Below, in pieces: positions 42,974 through 53,900 of a DNA stretch of 64,000 nucleotides. Below the pieces are notes generated by a model that did no database searches, was not told the origin of the DNA, and saw only the letters and a program-made list of their open reading frames with translations. The DNA is from CAZJJK01 sp964546285 (lineage in GTDB: Bacteria > Spirochaetota > Spirochaetia > Treponematales > Breznakiellaceae). The translations under genes were made by a program, and so were the position numbers. How positions within the stretch are numbered: position 1 is the stretch's first letter; every line of letters begins with the position of its first letter. The DNA is taken from positions 17,000 through 80,999 of the forward strand of contig CAZJJK010000004.1 in the NCBI GenBank assembly GCA_964546285.1. Direction: 5' to 3'.

Positions 42974-44017
42974 TTAGCCATTTATGCTATCATAAATACT
43001 ACGTGTGTTATCATAACCTTTCGCGTGTTCAAAATACATACTAGCCCCAAGGGCGACGCAATCCATAGGGCGTTCAGCAAGAATAACAGGTACACCGGTT
43101 TCTTTCGCGATCAATTTAGGTAAGCCCTTTAATAAAGACCCTCCGCCAGTCATAACGATGCCACGTTCAACTATATCGGCTGCCAATTCAGGTGGAGTTT
43201 GCCCTAAAGTTCTTTTAATCTCATCTATTATCTGAGTTATGGGATCCTTCAACGCTTCCCTAATTTCAGCGGAATCTATTTCCAAACGACGCGGTAAACC
43301 AGTAATAGCATCAGTACCTTTAATCTCTAATTTTTCAATAACTTTATCAGGAGATGCATTACCGATCTCAATTTTCAATCTTTCAGCGGTCTGTTCCCCT
43401 ATAATTAAATTGTGAATGCTTCGAACATGCTTAATAATCGCTTCATCAAATTCATCGCCTCCTAAGCGAATAGCATTGGTCACTACCATTCCACCTAGTG
43501 AAATAACAGAAATTTCGGTTGTACCACCGCCTATATCACAAATCATATGCCCCGCGGGTTCAAAAATTGGAATATCAGCACCAATAGCGGCGGCAAGGCT
43601 TTCTTCAATGACTCTAACATCACGAGCTCCGGCCTTAAAAGCGCTTTCTTCAACAGCTCTACGTTCAACTTCAGTTATGCATGATGGTATTCCTATTACC
43701 ATTTTTGGTTTAATAAACCAGTGTCTTGGTAAGACTTTAGAAATAAAATAACGAATCATTTTTTCTGTTGTCTCAAGATCAGCTATAACACCGTCCCGTA
43801 AAGGACGAATAGCTATAATATAGCCTGGAGTTTTCCACAGCATTCGTTTAGCCTCTGCTCCTACAGCGACCACTTTTTTTGTCCCACGTTCTACAGCTAC
43901 TACTGATGGTTCATTAATAACAATTCCCTTATTTCGAACATAGATGAGTGTATTGCAAGTTCCTAGATCAATCCCAATATCCGACGAAAAAGAATCTAAA
44001 AATTTTCCACGCGCCAT
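42974..44017 (-). CDS. mreB: Rod shape-determining protein MreB
   Basis: MreB is the actin-like ATPase that guides elongasome movement. Marks are IGIDLGTCNTLIYV at the N-terminus (phosphate 1), ICDIGGGTTEISVISLGG (phosphate 2) and IVMTGGGSLLKGLPKLI (adenosine motif). The frame can be extended to a TTG at 44032, but GGAGG stands 8 nt before the ATG at 44017, giving 347 residues beginning MARGKFLDSFSSD, the family-typical length. The upstream TPR gene ends 18 nt before this ATG. Confidence 0.96.
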   Translation of the reverse strand: MARGKFLDSFSSDIGIDLGTCNTLIYVRNKGIVINEPSVVAVERGTKKVVAVGAEAKRMLWKTPGYIIAIRPLRDGVIADLETTEKMIRYFISKVLPRHWFIKPKMVIGIPSCITEVERRAVEESAFKAGARDVRVIEESLAAAIGADIPIFEPAGHMICDIGGGTTEISVISLGGMVVTNAIRLGGDEFDEAIIKHVRSIHNLIIGEQTAERLKIEIGNASPDKVIEKLEIKGTDAITGLPRRLEIDSAEIREALKDPITQIIDEIKRTLGQTPPELAADIVERGIVMTGGGSLLKGLPKLIAKETGVPVILAERPMDCVALGASMYFEHAKGYDNTRSIYDSING

Positions 44018-44035
44018 GCTATTCGCCTCCAAGTT

Positions 44036-44962
44036 CTATATATTTAAACGCGCACGAGCCGAATGGTGCGTCGGATCTATTTTAAGGGCTTTCCGCCATT
44101 CAGCACGGGCTTTAACGATATCACCAGTTTCTGAGTATAATTCACCCAATTCAAAATGAGCTGTGGCATTATTTTCATCCAAAGCTAAGATAGAAATGTA
44201 TTGCTCTTTAGAGGCATTAGTGTCTCCAGTCATCTTCAACATTTCAGCCGCCAATAAACGAGCTTGAATTACAAGAGTTACATCTTTTGAATTATTAATA
44301 CAACGATAAAGATAAGGTTTTGCTGAATTTGGTTCATTTAGCTTAAGATATGAACGCGAAATAGCAAGAAGCAATAAATCAGAAGGATTTTTGCCTAAGC
44401 CAGAAGTAAATGCTATTACGCTATTTCGATAATCTCCAATTGAAGCATAAGCTAAACCTAGATATTCATGGATATCAACAGGATTATAGTTTAATTCTTT
44501 GGCTTTATTAAGAAAAAAAACAGAAAGGTCACCATAGTAAGAACCTTTTGTATAATATGCTTTTCCTAAAGCATAATAGATTCTTTCTACCATATCATCA
44601 GGCTTGAAAAGTAAAGATCGACGAAGCTTAAATATGGCCTGATCGTTGTAAAAATTTATATCCTTTGATATTATTTGCGCTTCACCAAGATAATATGCTG
44701 AAAACCCATTCATTATAGACCAAAACGCGTTAGTCCCGGAGGCTTGATCAATGGTCATGTCATATACATTCCGATAATCACCAGAATTCCAAGCATCCAG
44801 TACCAATTTTTGACTGGTATCAGAAATAGGAAAAGGAATTTTAGAAATTAAAAAATATGCGCCTATACCTATCGCACAGAGCATCAGAAAAAAACTTATC
44901 GCGCCTAATATTTTCCTTTTGCGGAATCTTGTACCGTAATCGGCGCTAATTCTTATACTCAT
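44036..44962 (-). CDS. Membrane-anchored TPR protein heading the mre operon
   Basis: A basic N-terminus and one helix (ILGAISFFLMLCAIGIGAYFLI, about 18-39) are followed by TPR repeats: YLGLAYASIGDYRNSVIAFTSGL, LLLLAISRSYLKLNEPNSAKPYLYR and AHFELGELYSETGDIVKARAEWRKAL. The TPR part should face the periplasm. It is the first gene of the operon containing mreBCD, mrdA and rodA, and a promoter lies 15 nt before its ATG. A role as an elongasome scaffold is inferred only from this position. Confidence 0.8.
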   Translation of the reverse strand: MSIRISADYGTRFRKRKILGAISFFLMLCAIGIGAYFLISKIPFPISDTSQKLVLDAWNSGDYRNVYDMTIDQASGTNAFWSIMNGFSAYYLGEAQIISKDINFYNDQAIFKLRRSLLFKPDDMVERIYYALGKAYYTKGSYYGDLSVFFLNKAKELNYNPVDIHEYLGLAYASIGDYRNSVIAFTSGLGKNPSDLLLLAISRSYLKLNEPNSAKPYLYRCINNSKDVTLVIQARLLAAEMLKMTGDTNASKEQYISILALDENNATAHFELGELYSETGDIVKARAEWRKALKIDPTHHSARARLNI

Positions 44963-44976
44963 TGCAGGCCCTGCTG

Positions 44977-45005
44977 ATTAAAACCTTTTACCAGTAAAAA
45001 GTCAA
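44977..45005 (-). promoter_or_regulatory. Sigma70 promoter of the TPR-mreBCD-mrdA-rodA operon
   Basis: On the minus strand TTGACT (45000-45005) and TTTAAT (44977-44982) are separated by exactly 17 nt. The predicted leader before the ATG at 44962 is only about 7-8 nt. It includes part of a short inverted repeat (GCAGG-C-CCTGC, 44964-44974), which could be an operator or simply chance. Confidence 0.65.
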
Positions 45006-45059
45006 TGTCAGATAAAACAGGACAGCGATTTATTTAACACAGGTATATCGAAATAAAAA

Positions 45060-45450
45060 GGCGATGGATCCCTAAGCCGGGTTCTGTTCCGGCTCTCTGT
45101 TTATGGAGAACCGGTGGCCGTCATCTATCTAGGGGCAACCTTGACTTTGCCCTCAAGCGACCTACCCGCGAGTTAACAGGACGAGCTATCCATCCTCGCT
45201 GTTTGGCCTTGCTCCAGATGAGGCTTGCCTTGCCACGAACCGTTACCGGTCGTGCGGTGGGCTCTTACCCCACCCTTTCACCCTTACCTACCGACCAATT
45301 AGATCGAAGGCGGTTTTCTTTCTGTTGCGCCGCTGTCAGCCATTCGGCTTATGCCGCTCGACCTCCCGGGTGTTACCCGGCATCTTGCTCTTTGGAGCCC
45401 GGACTTTCCTCACATATCAAACAGACACGTACGACGACCGGATCCATCGC
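45060..45450 (-). ncRNA. rnpB: RNase P RNA (bacterial type A-like)
   Basis: RNase P RNA is the catalytic RNA that removes tRNA 5' leaders. Read on the minus strand, the ends pair as a 12-bp P1 helix (GGCGATGGATCC with GGATCCATCGCC). The universal core is present: GAGGAAAGTCCGGGCTCC near the 5' end and ACAGAACCCGGCTTA near the 3' end, with GGTAAGGGTGAAAGGGTG in the middle. About 391 nt is a normal length. The 5' end is only 15 nt after the stop of the zinc-ribbon gene, with no room for a separate promoter unless it lies in that gene. A T-rich tract follows the 3' end. Confidence 0.97.
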
Positions 45451-45465
45451 CTAAGCTAAACACCT

Positions 45466-46320
45466 TTACTCTTCAAAATTAATATCATTTTTTTCATCAG
45501 AATCCGATCCTTCATCCTCATATTCTTCTTCATCATCGGAATCTAAATCATCTAGATCGGATAGGCTGCCAGTATCATCATCGTCAAAGAAGTCTTGTTC
45601 CTCTTGTTCGGAATCCTCAAAAAACAAAATACGTGAACAATAGGGACAAAATACTATATTTTCACCGAATCTAACGGTATTCGCGAATTGAGCAGGAAGA
45701 ATCATATGGCAACCGGTACAAACACCGCCCTTAATAGCCACAATACCAACACCAAGCTTACTACGAATAATACGCTCAAATTTAAATAAGATATCTGGAT
45801 CTAAACCAGGCGTGATTTCCTTTTCACGTTTTAATAGAGCTTTTCGCTCGTGATCTTTATCAGCCAATTCGGCCTCAACGCCTGCTTTTTTATTTTCAAG
45901 CTCAGCTTCCTGTTGATCAATTAACGCGGCATCACGGCGTTGCTGTTCGTCAAGTTCAGCGAATATTTTTTCTTCTTTTTGCAAATCTTTGCGATAAGTC
46001 TGTTCCTTTTCCGACGATTCACGGATTTCTTTATCCAAAGCTTCATATTCTCTTTGTGTGCTTATAGAATCCATATTTCGTTCGGCTTTTTCTCGATTTA
46101 TTTCCGCTTCCGCTAATAAACCGCTTAACTCACTTACCCGGTCACGTACAGCTTCATACTCAAGATTCTTCTCAATAAACGATTTTTTCAGACGAGATAG
46201 AAGTTCTTCTTGGGTGATGAGCTGTTTTGGTATATCAGTAATTTGTGCTTCCAAGTCAATCTTTTGGGCAAGGATTTCCTGTAAAGAGCGTAACTTATCT
46301 AAAACCTCTTCCATCACCAT
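45466..46320 (-). CDS. Coiled-coil protein with C4 zinc ribbon
   Basis: The 284-residue protein has a long antiparallel coiled coil (about 5-170), rich in Glu, Lys and Gln. A zinc ribbon of the C4-type family follows with GGVCTGCHMILPAQF and VFCPYCSRILFF (two C-x2-C pairs). A very acidic tail of about 60 residues ends it. This family often sits near dnaG and rpoD in spirochaetes, but its role is not established; nucleic-acid or ribosome contacts are suggested by the fold. The ATG is preceded by AAGGGG. It follows rpoD by 12 nt and precedes rnpB by 15 nt. Confidence 0.88.
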   Translation of the reverse strand: MVMEEVLDKLRSLQEILAQKIDLEAQITDIPKQLITQEELLSRLKKSFIEKNLEYEAVRDRVSELSGLLAEAEINREKAERNMDSISTQREYEALDKEIRESSEKEQTYRKDLQKEEKIFAELDEQQRRDAALIDQQEAELENKKAGVEAELADKDHERKALLKREKEITPGLDPDILFKFERIIRSKLGVGIVAIKGGVCTGCHMILPAQFANTVRFGENIVFCPYCSRILFFEDSEQEEQDFFDDDDTGSLSDLDDLDSDDEEEYEDEGSDSDEKNDINFEE

Positions 46321-46332
46321 ACGATGTTCCCC

Positions 46333-48072
46333 TTAATGATCAAGATAATCCTTTAGTTTGCGGCTTCGTTTTGGATGACGCAAACGGCGTAATGCCTTCG
46401 CTTCTATCTGTCTTATTCTCTCGCGCGTAACGTTAAAATATAAACCAACTTCTTCTAAGGTCAAAGAATATCCATCATCTAAACCAAAACGCATTTTAAG
46501 AACTTCCTGCTCACGTGGCGGTAATGTGGATAAAACGCCCCTCAGTTGTTCTTGAAGAAGCTTAAATGCGGTTTGATTAGCTGGATTTTCAACATCCTTA
46601 TCCTCTATAAAATCACCTAATAGAGAATCTTCTTCTTCTCCTATCGGCGTTTCCAATGAAATAGGTTCTCGCGCGACATTCTTAACTGATTTTACTCTCT
46701 GTGTAGTCCAGCCTAAACGTTCCGCAACCTCGTCGTCAGTCGGTTCACGTCCAAGAACTTGCATTAACTGACGAGATTCACGTACAACTTTGTTTATTTG
46801 CTCAATCATATGTACAGGAACACGAATAGTTCGTGCCTGATCTGAGATAGAACGAGTTATTGCTTGTCGTATCCACCATGTCGCGTAAGTTGAAAATTTA
46901 TAACCCTTTCGATATTCAAATTTTTCAACAGCTTTAATTAGTCCGATATTACCTTCCTGAACAAGATCAAAAAAATGAAGGCCACGATTTGTGTATTTTT
47001 TAGCGATAGAAACGACAAGACGAAGATTGGCTTTAATCAATCTGTCTTTCGCGTTCTTCATCATTATGCGTCCACGATTAATTTCCTTCGCCATTTTAAT
47101 GACGTTATCAATTGTCTCTTCAAATTCACATTCCATCTGACGCAGTTTCTTTTCTGTTACCTGGATATGCCGAATCTTTTCCTTTATTTCATCTGAGGGA
47201 AGACCCAACGTATCCTCTATTTTTTCTCTTTGTTCACGTATGGTCAAACCACGCCCTAATACACGCAACTCTTTTACGGAACTTACTTGAAGACGTTTTT
47301 CAATTTTATCCTGTTCTTTACGGTATTTTTTTATTCTTTTTGAAGCCTGAACAAATTTTTCAGAAAAGGTATTTATTTCATCAGAATGAATCTCAATTAA
47401 GCGAAGTTGTGGAATTATTTTTTCTCTTATAGATTTAAGATCATCCGAATCAAATATATCACCGCCTCTCTGGATAATTTTCCTTTTGCAATCCATATAA
47501 GATTTTAGTTCACTACCTACATCCCTAAGAGCTTCTTTATAAAATTGGTTTAAACGCCTACGTTCAGCCAAATATTCTGTTATTTCTTTTTTTGATAAAT
47601 TCAATTCCCTGGGATCTTTTTTTGAAAAAGCTCTTTGAGCGATAGAGAAAAATTCTGGAATAATCATCCCAGATTTTTTAACAACTCTTTTTATTATATT
47701 CTCGCCTTCTTCCATCTGTTTGGAAAGCTCCACCTCTTGTTCGGCGGTAAGAAGGTTTTCTTTCCCAATTTCACGCAAATAAAGACGGATGGGATCATCA
47801 ACCGATGATTCCTTGTCATTATAAACTAAACGTTTTTTTTCAGGCTGTTCGTTTTTAGCCCGATCGGCTTCAGATTCATCCTCACCAGAACCATCTTCTT
47901 CAGTTAATTGAATATTGTTAGCTTCCAATAACGCAAGAACTGTATCAATTTTATCGCTGTTAACGATATGTTCTGGTAAGAAATCGTTTAACTCATCATA
48001 AGATAGAATTTTCTTTTCTTTCGCGTATTCAACCAGCTTTACGACCGCGGGATCAAGCTGAATATCCGTCAT
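46333..48072 (-). CDS. rpoD: RNA polymerase primary sigma factor (sigma70)
   Basis: The housekeeping sigma factor directs RNA polymerase to TTGACA/TATAAT promoters, several of which are visible in this window. Region 1.1 (about 5-60) and region 1.2 with DPIRLYLREIGKENLLT are followed by a long non-conserved insert. Region 2 has NLRLVVSIAKKYTNRGLHF and YATWWIRQAITRSI. Region 3 includes RVPVHMIEQINKV, and region 4 ends with VTRERIRQIEAKALRRLRHP. The frame extends to 48096, but the ATG at 48072 has AAGGA seven nt upstream and gives MTDIQLDPAV. 579 residues. Confidence 0.97.
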   Translation of the reverse strand: MTDIQLDPAVVKLVEYAKEKKILSYDELNDFLPEHIVNSDKIDTVLALLEANNIQLTEEDGSGEDESEADRAKNEQPEKKRLVYNDKESSVDDPIRLYLREIGKENLLTAEQEVELSKQMEEGENIIKRVVKKSGMIIPEFFSIAQRAFSKKDPRELNLSKKEITEYLAERRRLNQFYKEALRDVGSELKSYMDCKRKIIQRGGDIFDSDDLKSIREKIIPQLRLIEIHSDEINTFSEKFVQASKRIKKYRKEQDKIEKRLQVSSVKELRVLGRGLTIREQREKIEDTLGLPSDEIKEKIRHIQVTEKKLRQMECEFEETIDNVIKMAKEINRGRIMMKNAKDRLIKANLRLVVSIAKKYTNRGLHFFDLVQEGNIGLIKAVEKFEYRKGYKFSTYATWWIRQAITRSISDQARTIRVPVHMIEQINKVVRESRQLMQVLGREPTDDEVAERLGWTTQRVKSVKNVAREPISLETPIGEEEDSLLGDFIEDKDVENPANQTAFKLLQEQLRGVLSTLPPREQEVLKMRFGLDDGYSLTLEEVGLYFNVTRERIRQIEAKALRRLRHPKRSRKLKDYLDH

Positions 48073-48082
48073 TAACGCATCC

Positions 48083-49852
48083 TTACAACCCGGCAATTTC
48101 GGCGTCTATATACTGAATTTCTCCGAGAAGATCATCTAAAATCCTCCCGTCTTCTTTCTTATCGGCATTACGCATCTTGATAAGGATATCCGATCGGCGT
48201 TTTTCCAGATTACGCCTTTTCAATCGCGCTATACCATCATCCAGGAGCTTCTCCGCGTTCGCGGAAAACATATCAGTAGCTCCACGTTCAAGAATATACG
48301 TCCTTAAGGCACTATTATCGATTTTTTCTATCAATCCATCAATTGAATCGATATCGGCTCTAAAACATTCCTCAAGAGCGACATATAGCTCCTTTGCGTT
48401 CTGATTGTCCAAATCGTCAATCGATATGGACGAACGAAGTTTACGGAATAAATCACGATTAAACGCTACAGCTGTCATAAGAAACAACTCATCATTTAAT
48501 GTAATTTTTTCAGCCGCGACTGTCCTATTCTGGTATTTGATAGGCCCATTGTCAAGAAACCGCATATAATCACGGTTAATCGATGCGCGATCAACACCAA
48601 AAGTATCGGCTATTTTACCAATGCGAGCTTCCCTCTCAATATCGGAGTCCAAAGTCTTAAGGTAAGGGAATAAAAAGGCTATGGCTTGAGCTAATCCCTC
48701 CGTTTCATTCTTGTCAAAACGAACTCCCGCCAAGTCCGTTAAAAAATCGAAGTCATTTATAAAGCATTCCGCGGTCTTATGCAACGCCTCAACGCCATAA
48801 TGAAGCAAAATATCCGCTGGATCCTTTACTTCTCCCTTTACCGACATCACAGAACAAGATAGACCCATCTGCCTACAATTAAGTATAGCCTTTATTGTGG
48901 CATTGATACCAGCACTATCGGAATCAAAAGCTAAAATAACTTTATCTGCCCATCTCCTTAAGAGCCGCGCTTGATCATCAGTGAAAGCTGTCCCTAAAGG
49001 CGCTACTGTGGAAATAAGGCCAGCTTGGTGCATCGCTATAACATCCATATAGCCTTCACATAAATATACGGTCTTAGTACGTCGTATTTCTGGTAGGGCT
49101 AAATCCAAAGCGAATAGGTTGTCGCTCTTTCGATATAAGAATGATTCCGCTGAATTTATGTATTTAGGCCCTTCCCCCTGAAGAATACGTCCACCAAAGG
49201 CAATAGTACGTTGGTTTTTGTCTCGAATTGGAAACATTAATCGGTTTGTAAAAAAAGAGCTCTTTGGATATTTTCTTGAAAATAAGCCGCTTTCAGCTAA
49301 AATTGCCGCCGAATAACCTTTTTTTGATAAAAATGTATGCAACCAGCTACGGTCAGCTGGCGCGTATCCTAGCGTGAAATTCATAATAACAGTATCGTTA
49401 ATGCCTCGTTTCTTAAGGTACTCCCGTGCGTATTCCCCATGAGTATTTTTCATTAAAATATGATTGAAGCTGCCGGCTACCCGCTTGTATATTTCAGCGA
49501 TAGCATCACTTTTGTCTCTTTTTTCACTTTCTTTCTTATTCTCGTTTGTACCGCCTTCTATTTGTATCGGGATGCCAAAGCGGTCAGCTAGTTTCCGCAC
49601 GGCTTCGGGGAAATTTATTTTTTCTATTTCCATAAGAAAATTAATAATTCCCCCACCCTTGCCGCACCCAAAGCAATAATAATAACGTTTTTCAGGATCA
49701 ACAGTAAACGATGCTGTTTTTTCGGAATGAAAAGGACACAAGCCCCAATATCTGTTCCCCCGCCTTTCAAGACGGACATAATCGCTAACAATCGCTAAAG
49801 CATCAACGTGCTCGTTAACGGCCCTAATCGTTGTTTCGCTAATAACACTCAT
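48083..49852 (-). CDS. dnaG: DNA primase
   Basis: DnaG synthesises RNA primers for replication. The N-terminal zinc site shows LCPFHSEKTASF and YYYCFGCGKGG (C-H-C-C, about residues 38-66). The core includes GGRILQGEGPKYINS-like sequence and the TOPRIM motif with VYLCEGYMDVIAMHQAG and ILAFDSDSAG. A helicase-binding C-terminal region follows. 589 residues is normal. No good Shine-Dalgarno precedes the ATG; it lies 9 nt after the mltG stop, so coupling is likely. mltG-dnaG-rpoD forms a compact cluster. Confidence 0.96.
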   Translation of the reverse strand: MSVISETTIRAVNEHVDALAIVSDYVRLERRGNRYWGLCPFHSEKTASFTVDPEKRYYYCFGCGKGGGIINFLMEIEKINFPEAVRKLADRFGIPIQIEGGTNENKKESEKRDKSDAIAEIYKRVAGSFNHILMKNTHGEYAREYLKKRGINDTVIMNFTLGYAPADRSWLHTFLSKKGYSAAILAESGLFSRKYPKSSFFTNRLMFPIRDKNQRTIAFGGRILQGEGPKYINSAESFLYRKSDNLFALDLALPEIRRTKTVYLCEGYMDVIAMHQAGLISTVAPLGTAFTDDQARLLRRWADKVILAFDSDSAGINATIKAILNCRQMGLSCSVMSVKGEVKDPADILLHYGVEALHKTAECFINDFDFLTDLAGVRFDKNETEGLAQAIAFLFPYLKTLDSDIEREARIGKIADTFGVDRASINRDYMRFLDNGPIKYQNRTVAAEKITLNDELFLMTAVAFNRDLFRKLRSSISIDDLDNQNAKELYVALEECFRADIDSIDGLIEKIDNSALRTYILERGATDMFSANAEKLLDDGIARLKRRNLEKRRSDILIKMRNADKKEDGRILDDLLGEIQYIDAEIAGL

Positions 49853-49861
49853 AGCTATGTT

Positions 49862-50914
49862 TCAGTTTGAGCTGTACAGGTTTTTGATATACAGCTCTCC
49901 AGCGTCTATATGCTGATCCAATGTTTTGGAAAAAATATGCTTTCCTTCTTCGTTTAATATCCTAAAATAAAGATAATCCGTCTTTTCAGGTCTAAAAGAC
50001 GCTTCTAAGGCGATAATTCCCGGTGAGCAGATCGGACCAGGTGGAAGACCTCCATACAAATATGTATTGTAGGGATGGTCTATACGAGTATCAGCAGTTG
50101 AAATACGTTCTGGGTGTGGATAATTTAACACATCTGTAAGCACATAGACTACGGTCGCGCAAGACTGGAGTCTCATACCAAGATGTAGCCGATTATAAAA
50201 AACTCCCGCCATAAGAGCCGCTTCTTGGGCTATGCGATATTCTCTTTCCACTATAGAGGCTAATATGACTTTATCTCTGAGTTCAATTCCGCTTAATGTT
50301 TTATAGTCTATGTTGGCTTCATCAAGGCGCTTGAAAAACGTTTCAATCATCTTGGAAACGACTTTTTCGGCGGGATACGCGCGTTGAAAATAATAGGTAT
50401 CGGGATATAAAAACCCTTCGGCTGAGATAGCGGTGAAGCCGGCTTTAGCGAGAGCGAGCGGCGAAGCCACCGCGTCTAAAAAGTCTTTAGCGCCACAAAT
50501 TCTATTTTTCTCCAGCTCACCAGCAATTCGTATTACTGAGTAGCCTTCCGGTATTGTAATCTTATACAGTTGTTGTTTGCCTGAAACGAAAAGCTCACGC
50601 AACTCGGTCATTCGAACTGGCGGTGAAATTGTATAATACCCAGCTTTTATTGGTTCTTTATCAAATTTGCCCAACAAATTCCACCAAAATGAGGATCTAA
50701 TAATACCGCTCGTTTCTAATTTATCTCCTACCCAAGACGCTGTCGCTCCTGATGGTATATCGAAATGTATTTGGCTACTATCCTTATTTTCTTTAAGCTT
50801 TGGAGGGCTATCCATATATCCAAACATTCCAAATAGTATAATTGTAGCCGCCATAACAATAAATATGAGATAGCTTATAAAGGTCAGAAACTTTTTCATA
50901 ATTTCGCCCATCAT
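49862..50914 (-). CDS. mltG: Endolytic murein transglycosylase MltG
   Basis: MltG cleaves nascent glycan strands at the inner membrane and probably releases them. One N-terminal helix (FLTFISYLIFIVMAATIILFG) is followed by a LysM-like domain with ITIPEGYSVIRIAGELEKN. The YceG catalytic domain has ILASIVEREYR holding the catalytic Glu, GVFYNRLHLGMRLQSCATV, and YNTYLYGGLPPGPICSPG. About 350 residues. The start may be either of two adjacent ATGs (50914, 50911) or the ATG of MKKFLT at 50899; the first overlaps the preceding stop. Confidence 0.94.
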   Translation of the reverse strand: MMGEIMKKFLTFISYLIFIVMAATIILFGMFGYMDSPPKLKENKDSSQIHFDIPSGATASWVGDKLETSGIIRSSFWWNLLGKFDKEPIKAGYYTISPPVRMTELRELFVSGKQQLYKITIPEGYSVIRIAGELEKNRICGAKDFLDAVASPLALAKAGFTAISAEGFLYPDTYYFQRAYPAEKVVSKMIETFFKRLDEANIDYKTLSGIELRDKVILASIVEREYRIAQEAALMAGVFYNRLHLGMRLQSCATVVYVLTDVLNYPHPERISTADTRIDHPYNTYLYGGLPPGPICSPGIIALEASFRPEKTDYLYFRILNEEGKHIFSKTLDQHIDAGELYIKNLYSSN

Positions 50915-53900
50915 TGCCTCAGTAAAATAAATTCAACGCGGCGGTTTTTCCATCGAGTATCAGTATCATAATGTGGAACAATCGGTTCGCGACCGCCTCT
51001 TCCCCAAGCCTCTAAGCGAGCCTGATCAATTCCTCTTTCCACTAGAGCTTGTAAGACTGATTCAGCTCTCGAAAGAGATAGAGGTTCTAATTCAGCGCGC
51101 TCTTCTTGCTCAGTGTTGCTTAGATTAACGGCATGTCCTTCTATTCGGACTCGATATTGAGGGAATTTCCCTAAAGTTTCCGCGACACGATCTAATATAC
51201 TCGCGTTCTTTTTATCAGTCGTAGTATCACCCGTAAAAAGGTCCGCTTTATTAGGAGCGAAATGTATGGATGATATGCGTATTTTTAGTTTCCCATCTTC
51301 ATTAATCACAAAGACATCAACAGGTATAACCCCGTATTGGCTGGTCGTATTACCTAGAGCATCGCGTACCTTTAGTGAAAATGAATAATCTTGCGCGGCT
51401 TCGACAAGGTTCCCTTCAATATCACGTCCATCCCAGTAAAAAGCCTTTTCAGGAGGCGAGTCTGAAGAAAAAGCGGCGAAAGGCTGGCCTTCAGGATCAT
51501 TAATAACTAAACTCCACGCGGGTACAGAATACTCTTCCTCGATTTTTAAAACAAAACACAATTCATCATTATATCCATCGCCATCTGGAGAAAATGGCAA
51601 GGGACTTATAGTAAAGTCTACGTTCGGCGCTGTTGTATCAAGTATAAAATCCGCGCTTAGAGCGCTAACATGGTCACCCTTTTCATATTCTACTGATGCC
51701 TGTATACGATAGCGGCCATCAGGAACTCGCTTTTGGCTATCGCTAAGGCCATCCCAATATATGATTTCGTCAATCGATGTAATGATAAAGTTTTTAACCT
51801 TATCCCCATCTTGGCTTATCACTTTGGCGCTGATTGAACGTATTCCGTCTGTAAATCCAAGATGGATTCGTGAACCTATCGTATCCACAAAATTATCACC
51901 ATTAGGGGAAAAAGCTATTTTATCCATATCTACTTGGATTGAGGCGACACGAGCGTCAAGTTTAAACTCAGCGCTTTCTACTTGACTGAAATTTCCGGCT
52001 TTATCTTCGGAAAAAACCCTATAGCGATAGCCCCCGTTTTCTACGGCATTACCTTTATCATCTCTTCCATCCCATACGACACTATTTGGAGCTGATCCAA
52101 ACCAAGTCATTTTCTTTATTACTCGGTCAACCGCGTTAATGATAACACCGTTCCAAATGAGGCCTGGTTCCAAGGTCTGTTCAATCGCGATAGTGTCTAA
52201 AACCCCATCATCATTTGGAGAAAACAATAACTTGCTTAAGGATACGTCTGCTTTAGGCTTTGTTGAATCCAAGATAAAGCGGAAGGCTGTACTTTTTAGG
52301 TATTCTCCATTATCAAAATTTACATGTATTGTGGCTAAATATTCGCCATCATTGGCGGGGAAACCTTGGTCGTTTATCCCTTCCCAGGGAACAATCGCTG
52401 GCAAGGGCGCTATGCCGGATATTGTACGGATTATATTACCGGATTGCTCGTATCTAAGCTCAAGCCGCCAATTTAAAGGCCTGACCCCGCCTTCTAGCGA
52501 TGGACGGAAAACTATTCGACCATCTCCAACCTTTATGGAAAAAGCGTTTTTTTCAGCGCTTAATAGAATAGCGTCTCCAGTTTGCGTTAGCTCTATTTTT
52601 ACAGAGTCGGTTTCACCGTACTGGCCGCCACGGCCTGTCCCAACCGCTTTATAATGATAAATACCAGCGGGGACCATTCCGCCATTTGAATCTATACCAC
52701 TCCAAACAGTTATAGCTTCTGAGCCTTGATCAAGTTCATTTTTATAAACCACTTTCCCCTCATCATCCATAACCAATCCATTCCAAGTGGCGTTTGGTGA
52801 TAAATCATGATAGAAAACGATATTCTCATTACTTCCGATGGCAATGCTCATATGATCGGCGCGCACACGTCCACTTGGCCGTTTGGAATCTATTTGGAAG
52901 AAAGAACTAAAAGCTTTGGTACGATTTCCGTTAAGATATAAGAAATCAGCGGCGAAACGATAGGATCCATCTGGCACAGTGTCGCCTTCTTTTGTACGGC
53001 CATCAAAAATAATCGTATCAGGAACGAGGTCCAGATTATCACTGCTACCTAACCATTCGCGCTGAACCAATCCTGATTCGGACTCTAACATGATACGCCA
53101 GTTTGAAATATCTTCTTTCGGCATTATCGCTATCGTGGCGATAAGATCCGCGCTATTAGGCACGGCCGCGTAATAATCAGATGATAGATTTACGCTCAAT
53201 GATGGCGATACTGTATCAACAATGATTTCTTCAAGCCGCGCTTGTACAAAATTTTCCGCGCTATCGGTAGAATGCAATACGTAACGGTACTTACCATCAG
53301 GTACGGTATTTCCATCATTGTTCCGTCCATCCCATGTAAAATCGATTGGTGCGCTATCCGTCCATCTCAGAACCTTGATATTTTCGCCTGCCGCGTTTTG
53401 GATTGATCCAATCCACAATTCCTCGGAGCTTCCACTCTGTTTAACGGTCAGCAAATCATTAATTCCATCTCGATTTGGAGTAAAGATATGATCTGAGCTG
53501 ATATTGGCGGAGGGAGCCTTACTGTCAATATGAAAAATTATATCCTCTGAACGTATAACAAAGTCGTTTCTATCCTTTATCCAGGCACGAACCGTATAGC
53601 TACCATCTGTTCTAAATGTGGCTATTGGTATCTCAACACGTTCTGGCGGTAAATTGGTATCATACTTTGTGCTTGTTGAGTCCGTTGAAGGTAGAGAGAA
53701 AACAAGCTCATGGTCAGGACTCAGAACCGCTAATCCCCATTCTTTAATAAGCGATAAGGCGCTTGTCGTTAACCCAATTGGAATTAACTTATAAAACCGT
53801 GGTGAGTAATAGTCAGTACCTAAATTATGGACTGTTATTGTCGCTTTTCTCGGCTCGCTTTTAGGTGAAGATAATGTTAATTCGCTAGTAATAAACGGCA

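Noticed and set aside
45060..45071. 12-bp inverted repeat with 45439-45450 as transposon ends
   Set aside because: The pair is the P1 helix of RNase P RNA; no transposase lies between.
45203..45454. 83-residue open frame on the + strand
   Set aside because: It lies antisense to the RNase P RNA and is explained by the GC-rich structured RNA.
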